From Chromera velia (taxonomy: Eukaryota > Sar > Chromeraceae), in NCBI GenBank assembly GCA_018398765.1, contig JAHBMJ010000475.1, positions 1 through 46,048 on the forward strand: 46,048 nt of DNA. Reading direction: 5' to 3'. Below, piece after piece: positions 1 through 10,676 of the stretch. The translations under genes and the position numbers were made by a program. Under the pieces are notes generated by a model. The model had not been told where the DNA came from. It was given only the letters and a program-made list of their open reading frames with translations, and did not search any database. Numbering within the stretch: the stretch's first letter is position 1; each line of letters begins with the position of its first letter.

Positions 1-22
1 GAGAGAGAGAGAGAGAGACAGG

Positions 23-53
<31 letters not shown>

Positions 54-172
54 GGAAAGAGAAAGAGAAAGGGAAAGAGAGAGGGGGAGAGAGAGAGAGA
101 GAGAGAGACAAAGAAACACACACACGCAAGAGATAAAGCCACATTTCTCTCTCTCGTCCTTCCTTCCTGCAG
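1..172 (+). repeat. Purine-rich (GA)n microsatellite, then polypyrimidine tract and acceptor
   Basis: Positions 1-110 are almost pure GA/GGGA/GAAA repeats. A T/C-rich stretch at 144-168 then leads to the acceptor CTGCAG ending at 172. The segment is therefore read as the end of an intron of the gene to the right. It is purine-rich on the sense strand, unlike most other introns here. Confidence 0.7.
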
Positions 173-1680
173 CTGGTGTCTCTGTTGATCCGTTTCATGG
201 CCTTCATCATCGAATCCCTCCGCTCTCAGAGGGGGTGGGCGGCTCACAAGGCCGTCAAGCTAGCTCTCGCTACTGTCGCCAACCTGTGCAACAAAGCGCA
301 GAGTGAGTCAGTGAGTGAGTCAGCCAGAGAGTCGGTCGGTTGTGAGGCAGAAGAGCCCAAAAGGTCGAGGGAGGACGGACTGAAATTGGAAAGAGGAGAG
401 AAAGCCATATTGTGTGTGTGTGTGCTTCGAACGAAGTATGCAGGAAGCTTTTTGAAGGGCGTGTTTAGACACGCTGTCACGAAGAAAATATCTTCGAAGA
501 GAAATCAACGGAAATATAAGGGGTCCCCGCCTCCCTTCGTGGTGAAGTGTTCATAGTTTTTCTTTCGCCTTTTCCCGCTGTGGTTGTTTGTTCTTTGTGC
601 AGACAGAATTTCTGGTTGTTCTTTGTGCAGACCGAATTTCTGTGACTGACGGGCCTCCTCTGATGGATGCTCTGTCGAGCGCTCTGGAGAGCATTCACAG
701 ACAGTCGGGGCCTGTCATATTCTCGAGATCAGTCACTTTGTCCCTGTGGGAGCAAGAGAATGTATGGCGTTCTGCCGGCATCCATCAGTCTGCAGGAAGA
801 AACGGGGGGAGTGCATGGGTGTATGACAAGGGCTTGCGTCAGGGTGTTTCTGTAGAATCCCTCTCACCCCCTCCGGGACTGACTCTGACACCCAGCAGAG
901 AGAGAGAGAGACAGAGAGGAGGGCGCCCCCTCACCCCTCCTCCAGGTCTCTCCCCCCCTCCCTGTGCACTGAAGCCTTCAAGGGAGACAACGGAGACGCC
1001 CAATGGGGCGGTGCACACAGAGAGGGAGGGGGGGGAGTCCGGATCCCCGTCTGTCAGGGAGAGACCCGAGACCCGCGAGCCGGTCTCAGGAAGAAGAAAG
1101 GTGAACCCCCCATGTAGCCCTTCTGCTGATGGATCCCCAGAAGACCAACCCGAGAAGGAGGGGGGCGGGGGGAGAGACTGCCTCTTTGCTTCCCCCCCTC
1201 CCCCCCGAGAGAAAGGAAGAGGAAGTCTGTGTGGGTACGTGAAGGGAAGCAGGACGGCAGTGGAAGATGATACAAGGAATCTGTGTCTGTCTGTGGTCCC
1301 CTCTGGAAGCGAGAAAGAGGGAGCAGGGGGAGAAAGAAGGGAGGGAGAGCCTGGCAGAATATGTGGTTCCAGCTCGAAAGAGAGACACGTAGCTGGTGTG
1401 GAGGCTTTTGCAAAGCACGTCTGTGCGGTCAGTCCGTAAAACAAAATTAGAGATAAAGCTTTTGCTGAAGGGGAGGAAGGAAAGTGGTTCACACAGATCG
1501 AAAGGAGTGAGGAGGCAGAGTGCGAAAAGGAGGTCCGGTTGCGGAGGTCTTCATTTTGTCCATATTGTGTGTGTGCACTTTTGGTCTCCTCTTCTCCCCC
1601 CTGCATGGTTCTACCCCCAGCTCTCTCTCTCTCTCTCCGTCTCTCTGTCTCTCTGTCTCTCTGTCTGTCTGTCTCTCTCT

Positions 1681-1715
<35 letters not shown>

Positions 1716-4700
1716 GTTTGTCTGTGTGCCTTGCTACCCCGCTCCCTCTTTCTTTCTTTCTTTTTTTCTTTTGTGGGCCCCCCCTGACAATAATTTCCCC
1801 GCCCCCTCTCCTGCAGACACTTTTTCCTTTGGCTCAGATGATTGGGGCAGCAGCTGTTGAGAGACAAGGCAGGGGAAACGCAAAGACAGAATCTCAAGCG
1901 GCCAAAAGGAAGAGACTGCAGCGTGAGAAAGAGAAGCAGAGGGATTCCGCTGGGGATGCTGGGGCAGAAAGGGAAAAGGTGCAAGCAAAAGAGGGCGGCG
2001 AAACTGAACCCCTGGCCGACCTCCATGTCGCATCGATGCTGGCAGTCCAACAGGTCTGTCTGTCTGTCTGTCTGTCTGTGTGTGTGTCTCTTTGTCTGTC
2101 TGTCGCGGGGGGGCTGAGCTTCCTTCATTCCTTTATTTGTGCCTTTCCACCTTGATGCAAGGTCGGTGAGGAGGGGTGGAATTAAGACACTTGAAAAAGA
2201 CAGAGAGGCCAAGGAGAATAATCGGATCGGACATTAGATGGAGAAGAACGTCTCCTTTCTTTGTGCAAGTCCGGAGCCTTCTTGATTGCATGTGCTTGCT
2301 GCCTTTCCGTGTTTTCTGAAGTCTTGATCTGAAGGTTCTTTCTTGTTCATCAGTCAGGTGACGCGTAACCTTTTTGTTCCATCGATTAGTTGTGAACACA
2401 ACTTTCTCCTTCCCACACGGATGCTCTTCCTTTCCCTCTCTCTGTAAATAGACCGTGGTTGGTGTCTGTGCCATGTCTTTCAGATGGAAGCCTCGGCGCT
2501 GCGTCTGTTGGAGCTCCTGCAGCCTTTCCTTGTGGTCAGCGTCTCTCCCTCTCTACAGTAGTCTCCAGCCTCTCTCCGTCTCTAGTCTCCTTTGTCGCTC
2601 ATTTGTCCCTTCCCGCCTCTCTTCACTCACACAGAGAGAAGGCGAGGCGGTTTTCGCGGCCCCAGTTGACTGGTCGCTCCTTACCGCCCGTGCGGAAATC
2701 TCGATGCCTGCATTCCTGTTTGATAGTGTTTCTCTGCGTGTGTCCTCCTTCCGTGCCCTTCTCAATTGTGTCCCTCACTTTTATCCAAAATCTTGGGCCG
2801 TTTTGTGACACGACTCTTCTCTTTCATCCCTCCATCTGCTGTGCTTCCACTTCCTCATCAATGCAGGTTGGACTACCATTCGCTTCTGTGAACACCGGAG
2901 AGACTGAGGGTGGAAGGGGACTCGGGGGAGGGGGGGCGGGTACCTCGTCCCCCTCAGCGTCTGCAGGAGGCTCGGCAGCAGAGACCATGAGCGAAGGTCT
3001 GTCGGGGCCGTCTGCTTCTGTTCGGGTGTTAAGAAAAGAAAAATCAAGGCGACGGTCTTGAAGATATCGGGGCAACAGTCTCATTTCTTGCTCACTTTTC
3101 CTCTGTTTGTGGATCTCCTTTCTGTTCGAATCAAAGTGTCGCTTCCATACATCTGCCTGTCTGTCCGTGTGGGCTTTCTTGTTCGTCTGATTGTTGTGCC
3201 TGTCTCTGAAGACGAAGGAGAGAACGATGTGGAGTCTGTCCAGGGTGCTGGTGAGGGAGTGGAGGCTGTGGAGGACAGAGTGGGGGGCCGTTGTGTTGGA
3301 AGGAGAACCCGGTCGGTCGGTCAGAGGAGAGGATGAAAAAGGGGGAGTGAGAAGAAGAACAGATGAAGAGGATAGAAAAATGAGTGGCTGTAAGTGGAAA
3401 GACTCTGCGCTCGCGCAAAACATGGCAGAGACAAAGAGAGGCTGTGAGCTGTAAAAAGGGAGGGTAGTCTTGTCTCTCCCCCCCCCCACTGTTTGAAAGG
3501 GAAGAATTGTCGCGTAGATCCGCACAGACGTCACACGGGAACTGGAGACTTACGGAAGAGAAGACTCTTTTGCTTGCTGGCAATGGAATCCTTCGATCCG
3601 AAAAATGAATTTTACTTTGGAGACGAAGTTTTGTCGCCACTTGTGGACGCCACCTGAAAATTCGATTCGGATGACTTTTTTCCATTCCTCTTCCTTCCTT
3701 CATGAGGCTTTCAGGAACAGGCGAGCACACGGGCGGGGGGGAAAGAAAGCTTCGGATCAATCGGGAGGGCCCTGGTTTCCTTCAGCCCCAGCAATACGGA
3801 CAGCCACAGCTGCGAGCATCCACGGTAGGCCTGACAGATGCAAAGTCCTCTTATGGAATATCGATTTCACAATGGTTGTTTTTAGTATGCTGCAACCGCA
3901 CATTTTAGGCAGATGCAACAGAATTTCTTCCACGTACTTCCAAGCATTCAACTTCTGTCAAGTTCTATTTCCTTCTGTTCTGTTCCCTGTTGAATCGTTC
4001 AATTAGTCTACTCACAAAGAGGGATAGACGGCGCTTCGTCTTTGCATGCGTGTGCTTTCGCCTCGCACATGGTTTTTGTTTTTGCTTCATCCGAGAATTG
4101 TATCTATCTGTTTTTCTCTGCATCTGTCTACGTGTTTCTCTTCGCGCCATGTGTGCATCGGTTGGTTCGTTGATGTACTAGACCATCGATTCGAATGTTC
4201 ACTCAATGGTCCTGTACTAGACCGTCCATTCGTTCATTCAATGGAGGGTCCTTACATTGACTGCAGCACTTCTTCGAGCCTTCCCGCGCGCCTTCTTCGA
4301 CAAGCTTCCTCTCGTCTTCACTCTGCCTGGAGTCGCCCTGAGTCCCCCTCAGGAGGGAGGGGCATGGACATCGGGGGGGGGGAAAGGCGCACAGCAACAA
4401 AAGTGAGTGAGGAGCGAAAGGAAGGCGAAAGTTTGAAATGAAACGAGAGTGCGTGCGTGGACTTCAATTAAAAAAAATCGGGGCGGATAAAAGAGAAAAC
4501 CGAAACGAAAAAAAGAGAAAAGCGGTGGTGGGGACGGAATTCACTTGAAGGCTCGCTATTCGTCTACCTCCCGTACTTTCTTCATTCCTCCATTCATTTC
4601 TGCCTTCCGACGTTCGTCATTTTTTTTTTTTCGAGAGGGGTTCTCCTTGGATTCGTTCTTGTGGTTCAAATTTATTTAGCTTGTCTAGTTTGATTCCCTT

Positions 4701-6431
4701 GGCATAAAATCAATGGCGGATGGGGATCAAGCGAGAAGGCATAAAGGGAATTCGGGAAAGACTGGAAGGAAACAATTCGTCGTTTTTATTCTCAACTTTT
4801 TTCTTTCTTTCTTTCTGATGCTCCGGGACTTTGCAGACAGTCCGCGGCTCTACCTGGGCTCCTTCTTCTGTCCCAGGTAGGTGACTGATTGTTCTACCTG
4901 GGCTCCTTCTTCTGTCCCAGGTAGGTGACTGATTGTTTCTTGGGTGAGAGAGACTGTCTCTCTTTCTGTTGCTTTGTGTGCGTGCGTGTCTGCGGGCTTC
5001 TTTTCCCTCGCTTCTCTCTCCTTCTCTCTTCTCTTCGCCTGAGTGCCGAGGTAAGAGGTGAAAAGAGAATTTTGCAGAAGCTCCAATTTGTATGAGGATT
5101 AGCGTGACGGCGCTTCCTTCCGTCTTTTCTGGACAATATCGGTTTCCTGATTGATTGATTGCAGAGAGAGCCGGACGGAAAGACGAAGGCCGCTCTGGTT
5201 GCCGCGTGTTGCGCAGTCCTGGAGTTCCCCCCTCTTCGCCAGTGGCCTGGGGACTTTGAGGCTCTCTCTGACAAAGAAAAAGAAAGCTCAGCCAGTGCCG
5301 AGGGAGGGGCAAATCCACAAGGGTATGCTACGGGAATAATTGGAAGTCGGGGAGGTCACTCCGTCAGTCGCGTCGGCGGAGCGCACTCAGGAGGGGGGGG
5401 CTTGTTCTCTGCCACTGCGGCTTCGGTTGCAGCCTCGGTGAGGAACGTTCTGAGTGCGCTGTGCGATTCCCTTGCCGCGCCAGGGGTCGAGAGGAGTACG
5501 GAATTCACACAAATGCTGGCGTCAGTCTTGCAATCCCATTGTTTTCTTTGTCTTTTGTCTTTGTTCCACCACCGCTTCATCTTTGCTCCTTACTGTCCTT
5601 CGCATGTAGTTTGACCTTCTGTCTGTGGTATCTTTTCTGTCTGGCTGTGGGCTGCCCTGACTCTTTGTGGTTGCTCCAATGACTTGTGAAGAAGATCTGT
5701 GGGGGATCGTCACTCTTGTGGTCTTCTCCTTCTCCCTTCTGATGCAGTCTTGGACAAGTAGAGGATGAGGACGTAGCTGCCTTGAGACAGACAGTATCTG
5801 CACCCTGCTTCTTTCTTTCCTGTTCGGAGCTACACAGACAGTCTGTTCGTTCGTTCGGCTGTGCCTATCCTTGATGTGCATGCAGACGCCTGGAGGGAGC
5901 GTGTCGTGTGGTCCCTTTCGACAAGTTCCGGTCAGGTCTCCTTTCCCGTTGCGTTCTGTTGGCATCGGACTTGGCGGGTCGTGTGTGGGGATCTGTGTGC
6001 GTTGAATGGGAGAGGCAGAGGGGGGGGGTGAGGCGGGCGCCTGGGGGAGGTGGAATGGTGGAAGGAGGAGAGGTGGGGCAGAGAAACGGGGGAGTGCAAG
6101 TCGGAGGCACAAAAGAGCGTATGTGGTCTTGGGGTCGGCTTTTGGATTGCTTTGAAGACGCCATTGGCAAAGGTGGGTCGCATTTTCTCGTTCGCTCGCT
6201 CGTCTGTTGGATTCTTCTTTTTGTCCGTCCTTTTTTTTCGTTCCTTCCTTGGTCTGCAGGTTGGTTGTTTTTGTCTGTATGTCGGTTTTTCTCCTGTGGG
6301 TCAATGAACAGCACGGCCTGCATCTCTTCCTTCTATGGGCGGAAGCCTCACTCGTCACGTGCATCTTTCTTTTTATGGAGCAGGCAGGAAGTTTGGTCTG
6401 GTACTGTTGTGCTTATGTTTCTGTATTCTGA

Positions 6432-6462
<31 letters not shown>

Positions 6463-6606
6463 GTCTGTCTGTCTGTCTGTCAGGCTCTGTTTGTTCGTCT
6501 GTATCTGTCCGTCTGTGTCTGCTTGTTTGTGTGTCTGTCTGTCTGCCTGTCTGTCCGAAAGAAAGGAAGCGATTCGGAAAAAGTGAAGTGAAGGAAAGAC
6601 GATATA

Positions 6607-6644
<38 letters not shown>

Positions 6645-9383
6645 GTGTGTCTGTGTCTGTGTCTGTGTGTCTGTGCATGTGTGTATATGGGTCTGCGTGT
6701 AGGCATGTGTGTGTATGACATTTTTTTTTTTGCGAAGAGAGTGAGAGTGCGTGGCTTTGTGCAGGTTCAACGAGCCTAGATGCGGCCAGTGCAGCCTTCC
6801 GAGTTGTCTCTCTGACAACGACGCTCCTCGTGAAAGGAGCGGGAAGAGCCGAACTCCAAAGCATTCACACAGCGCCCATTAAAACTCCACCCACACCGCT
6901 CGGGTTGCAGAAGAGCGCGGCAACGACAGTCCTTGACCTGCCCTCGATGTTGATAGGGATAGCAGGGGTGATGACAGAGATAGTCGAGAGCGAGATGGAG
7001 AAAGATATGGAGACCTCGGGTCTTGCTGCACTGCCATCCGAAGATCTCCAGTCACTCCTTGAGTCTTTCCTCCTACCCCCACCGGGATTTGAAGATGTCA
7101 CCCCTGCAGCCCCACCCCCACCCCTGACAAGTCCCCGAAGTTTGTTGTCCACCTCCCTTTCTGCACTGCGAGCGTTGTCCTCTTTCAGCAAAGGCGTTTT
7201 CGGAGGACGGGAGGGAAGAACTGCAGAGCTTGCAGTAGACTTTGCAGAAATGCAATTGGGGGCAGGGGTGGGTGGGATGGGTGGTGCTATTCTGGGGCCT
7301 CTCCATCGTTCTTCGGAGGGTGTGGCTGTGGCTGCAGCGGTGCTGGCTGCAGTGGTGAAGTCCTCCGAGACTTCCCGTCTCCGTGCGACCGATTTGGCTG
7401 TCTCGTCTGGTCTTGTCCTGTTGGAAGAGAAATTTGAGAGTGCAGGGAAGAGCCCGAGTCTGCTCAAGAGTGAAGTCGAAGCGCTGAGTGCCCTCGTGAG
7501 GCTTCTTGCTGTCTTGGAAGATTCAAAAGTGAGTGCAAGCAACTGTTTGTAGTTCTGTTACTCCATCTGTGGACGGCCAGTTGTAAGTAAGTGTTCTTTC
7601 TTTTCTCTCTCGTACTTTACCAGGCAGGCTTATGCAGTCGGAAGATCTTGCAACAGTTAGTCGTTCGGGGTGAATCATTTGGCACAAGTGGAGTCGACAG
7701 GGGAGATAGGGGAGATTCGAGGGAGGAGGGAGAGTGCAGGTCCTTCTTTAATTTCTCTGCAATTGATGATATGCTTTCGCTTCATCTTTGTTCATTTTAG
7801 CGCAGACAATAGCGGGAGAGAGCCAAGAGCAATGAAATGCACTTGAGAGAAGTGAAGAGTCTTCTGTCTCACGATCTTGCTTCGTCTGCATTCCTCATGT
7901 GTGCTTGCTAGCCCTCCTTCATCTCTCCTTCCATTTCGTCTCTTCTTTCCCCTCCTTTGCCAACTCCTTTGGATCTGTGCAGACACTCGCCACAGCAGTG
8001 AGCCTGCTAATCTCTCCCTCGCGGCAGGGGAAACGCAAGGCGGGGAGAGAACAGACGGAACAGGGTGTGCTGACACAGCAGCAGCAGCAGCAGCAGGAGG
8101 AGGAGGACGACACCGTCGGAAGAGGTGACGCCGCCTCGAAGGCACAGACCACCGGACTGGAGACCGTTCTCCTCTGTGCCCCCGATGCAAAGTCGGAAGC
8201 CGAATTCGTGATGGCGTCCTTCGACCTTCTTTCTGTTGCCGTCTCCAAAAACCTCCTCTCAACAGAAGCAGGCGCTGCCGTCCTGTGCCGTCTCTTGATT
8301 CCGCTGAAGCCCACAGCACCAGTCACTTCGGAGCAACCCCCCGAACAGAAGGAGAAGGGACAGGGGGAGGCGCTTGTTTCTTCCTCGCTCTCTGCCCCTG
8401 CCAGGCTTGCTGCCTTGGGGGCAGTCGCCGATATGAGCCGTTTGGGTCTTTTAGTTGGCAAACAGGGGGCAAGCTCCTCCTTTCATTTATTGGGGGGTTT
8501 GGTAGGGGACCGGCCAGACGTCACGTCGGTCTGTATGACGAGCAAGGCAGTAGAGGAACAAGAAAACGAGGGCACAGCAAGACTGCCCATCCCCGTAGGC
8601 TCCACATCACGAGAGGGGACAAAAGAATTCCAATATCAAAGAGAGTCGAGGGAGAAGCCAGTGCCCTCAGAAGACTTGAGTGAAAAACCCATGCCCCCAA
8701 ATCCTAACCCTAAATTGGGATGGTCGCCCTTCGCAGCCACCACTGCTAGTGGCCTCCAGGACCATCTGCTTGATCATATACGGGCTTGGGGGAGAGACGG
8801 GCAAAGGGGGTTGCCGAAGGGTGAGGTCAGGGTTGATACGCATACAGAGGGAAGAAGGGTCGATCAGAAGTCAGACTCAGAAGGGATGCGCAGAGACCAC
8901 ACAGGTTCTGAAATCTCTTCCCAGCTCCGGGGGGGGGAGACGGTGTCTCCGCCTCCTGTTGTTGGTCCAGCAGAGCATTTTGGTGTTTGCAACAGTGTTC
9001 CTCCTCCTCGTGAGGTCCTGGAGTTGATTGCACAGGCAGCACTAACGTCAAAGGGGTTGGGGTCCTGCAATGCGACTAGTCCTCGTCGTCGTACAGAGAG
9101 CGAAGGGGGCGGAGGGCGGGGTATTGTCTTGACTGTGGCGTCAGAGAAGGAGGCTCTGGCTGCTCTGAGAGCTGCAGAAGGGTGGCTGGAGGTGTTGCGG
9201 GAGAGAAATAATGCGCACCCGTTCTCTGTCTGTACTCCTAATTTGGACCGGCTTGTGAGACTGTGCCGAGATGTCACAGGGAGACCGCGTCTAGTCGCGA
9301 CGGCTGAGCGTTTGGCGAAAGAGCTGGGAATTCATAGCGACTTTGCTGCAGGAACGCATTTGTCTGATTCCGCAAATAATTAA
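173..9383 (+). CDS. Large multi-exon gene, 3' portion; product not recognised (helical, low-complexity-rich)
   Basis: I do not recognise the product. Proposed exons are 173-302, 631-1427, 1817-2053, 2484-2534, 2867-2996, 3786-3824, 4267-4402, 4837-4876, 5165-5520, 5748-5840, 5886-6172, 6765-7528, about 7624-7739 and 7983-9383. Phases join without a stop from the first to the twelfth exon (1020 codons); the junction from the exon at 7624 into the last exon is not resolved, because the best donor (7740) leaves the wrong phase. The stop is TAA at 9381-9383. The gene begins left of the window. Visible segments are Leu/Ala-rich helices (for example RFMAFIIESLRSQ and ALRLLELLQPFL) separated by Gly/Pro/Glu/Ser-rich linkers and a polyglutamine run near 8078-8096. 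This resembles an alpha-solenoid scaffold with disordered loops, but no family motif is clear. The 797-nt second exon is mostly low complexity and its 3' end (gtcagt at 1428) is tentative. Confidence 0.7.
588..642 (+). repeat. 27-bp tandem duplication (period 28) of a 3' splice site
   Basis: Positions 588-614 and 616-642 match with one mismatch (605 versus 633). Each copy contains TTCTTTGTGCAG followed by AC and then GAATTTCTG. Acceptors therefore end at 602 and 630. Exon 173-302 ends in phase 1; joining it to 631 keeps the frame open, while joining to 603 reaches TGA after 15 codons. The second acceptor is taken as the productive one. Confidence 0.85.
1619..1713 (+). repeat. (CT)n/(CTGT)n/(GT)n compound microsatellite in an intron
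   Basis: The intron between 1427 and 1817 carries a CT run with CTGT interruptions followed by about 15 GT units. It produces long reading frames rich in Ser, Leu, Cys and Val that are not genes. Confidence 0.9.
2054..2104 (+). repeat. (GTCT)n microsatellite starting at an exon donor
   Basis: The donor after CAACAG at 2053 is itself the first unit of a GTCT repeat, so the 5' end of this intron is a simple repeat. Several equivalent gtctgt donors lie in register behind it. Confidence 0.8.
4849..4937 (+). repeat. 44-bp tandem duplication of a 5' splice site, each copy a perfect hairpin
   Basis: Positions 4849-4893 repeat at 4893-4937 with no mismatch. Each copy holds the inverted pair CTACCTGGG and CCCAGGTAG (4850-4858 with 4872-4880; 4894-4902 with 4916-4924) separated by a 13-nt loop. 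The donor CAG|GTAGGT lies in the 3' arm. The first donor (exon end 4876) gives phase 0 and joins in frame to exon 5165; the second (4920) adds 44 nt and shifts the frame. The stretch 4877-4920 also looks like a 44-nt mini-intron, beginning GT and ending CTTCTTCTGTCCCAG. Confidence 0.9.
6432..6700 (+). repeat. (CT)n and (CTGT)n microsatellites in an intron
   Basis: Two blocks, about 6432-6560 and 6608-6700, fill the intron between exons 5886-6172 and 6765-7528. The pyrimidine-rich strand is the sense strand. A poly(T) tract at 6720-6731 and the acceptor at 6764 follow. Confidence 0.9.
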
Positions 9384-10159
9384 GTGTTAAAGTTGAATCT
9401 GGGTGAGTGGCTGTCATCGCGTTGCCCACTGTCATGTCATTTTCATATATCTTCCTGCTTGCACGTGACGCCATGCATGAAGCAGCGTGATGTGATCTGT
9501 TCTCTAGTCTACTCTAGAGTCCGAGTCTACTCTACTCTATTTTAGAGTTTATCCTATAGAGTTTGTTGTGGAAAGTGCAATCTTTGTAAATCTTTGTGTG
9601 TGTCTGGCTATCTTTATTTCTGTCTGACTCCTAGGTCTGACTCACAAGAACAGTAAAGAACTGTTCTTCAAAGTTTCAAAGATAGTTTGGAAGATCTAGA
9701 TCTAGATCTGGTGAGGGATGGATCATTAATGTTCAGCTAGTAAATTGGCCTAGCTATGTACCTAGCTGTATTAAGCTTTTTATATATATCTTAATTTATT
9801 CAAATCGTTAGCGGGGAATTATAGCCATGAAGGTACGTCTGAATCGGTCTGATGTAGTCTAATGTAGATTAAACTACGTTAGATAATTAAAGTTATCAAA
9901 GGTTAGAACAAAATAGAACAAAGACAATATGAGTTTTAATAATTTTCTGGTCATAGCTGATCAATAATGTAGTGCCTCAATACAAGTTATATTTTAGGTT
10001 TTGTGTTATATAGTCTGTGCTAGTCTTAGCTAGTCTTTACTAGAAGATATTTAATTTCGTGCGAAATGTGTGGGCGTTTCATGCTTGCGGAGTTGTTTTT
10101 GCACCAGTTGTTGCAGAATATTGTTAACTCATATAGTTTGCTCCGTATCTGAGTCTGTA
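9384..10159. other. AT-rich intergenic DNA downstream of the first gene
   Basis: No supported gene. Positions 9500-9560 hold irregular repeats of a TCTACTCTA-type motif, 9694-9708 repeats GATCTA, and 9858-9883 forms a short imperfect hairpin (TCTAATGTAG with CTACGTTAGA). A sharp drop in GC marks the end of the coding region just after the stop at 9383. Confidence 0.6.
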
Positions 10160-10167
10160 GCTCATTG

Positions 10168-10668
10168 CAAAGGTGTTTAATCATAAAATATATTTATTCA
10201 CTAGTTACTCACTTCAAAAGTAATATAATCAGGAATATATTCAGGAATATATTCCTAAATTAATTAAAGGGGAGTCTCCACCCCCCGAGCTACATTTTCA
10301 ATTTTTTTTTTTTTAACACAGGTATCATGGCTTGCTGTGACTTTAAGTTTGCATCTTACCTTGTGTTTGAAACTCATGCATGAAGACCCGATTTTTGATG
10401 CAACATGTACAATTGGCTATTCGGCTCTGAATGCATGCACCGATGGCCGCGGCCACTGGAAGAGCGGTGGGCTGGATGTGCACAAGCCTCTAGGCTACTC
10501 CTAAAACATTTATTTTTATAACGTAAAAAAAAAACCACGCACCATTAGAATGACCAAAAAGACTAGTAAGAATCGGACTTGGGCTAATTAATCATTTTAT
10601 TCAATCACATTCAATCACTTCATGGGATAATTAAATATATTTTAATCATAAGTGACTAAACACCTTTG
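10168..10668. mobile_element. Non-autonomous hAT-like MITE, 501 bp, with 8-bp target-site duplication
   Basis: The element starts CAAAGGTGTTTA and ends TAAACACCTTTG, a perfect 12-bp terminal inverted repeat. Similarity continues inward with one 7-bp indel and a shared ATATATTT stretch. It is flanked on both sides by the identical 8-bp sequence GCTCATTG (10160-10167 and 10669-10676). An 8-bp duplication is the signature of hAT transposases. There is no coding capacity inside, so it must have been moved in trans. The second base of the duplication is C, not the T favoured by many hAT elements, so the superfamily call is likely rather than certain. Confidence 0.85.
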
Positions 10669-10676
10669 GCTCATTG

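Noticed and set aside
839-2212. A 457-codon minus-strand frame opposite the first gene
   Set aside because: It consists of the complement of low-complexity exon and microsatellite sequence, and phased exons run on the other strand.
6480-6700. Reading frames encoding repeated Ser-Val-Cys-Leu
   Set aside because: They are translations of CTGT microsatellites inside an intron.
8700-8716. CCTAACCCTAAA, resembling a plant-type telomere repeat
   Set aside because: It is less than two units long and lies inside a coding exon where it encodes NPNPKL.
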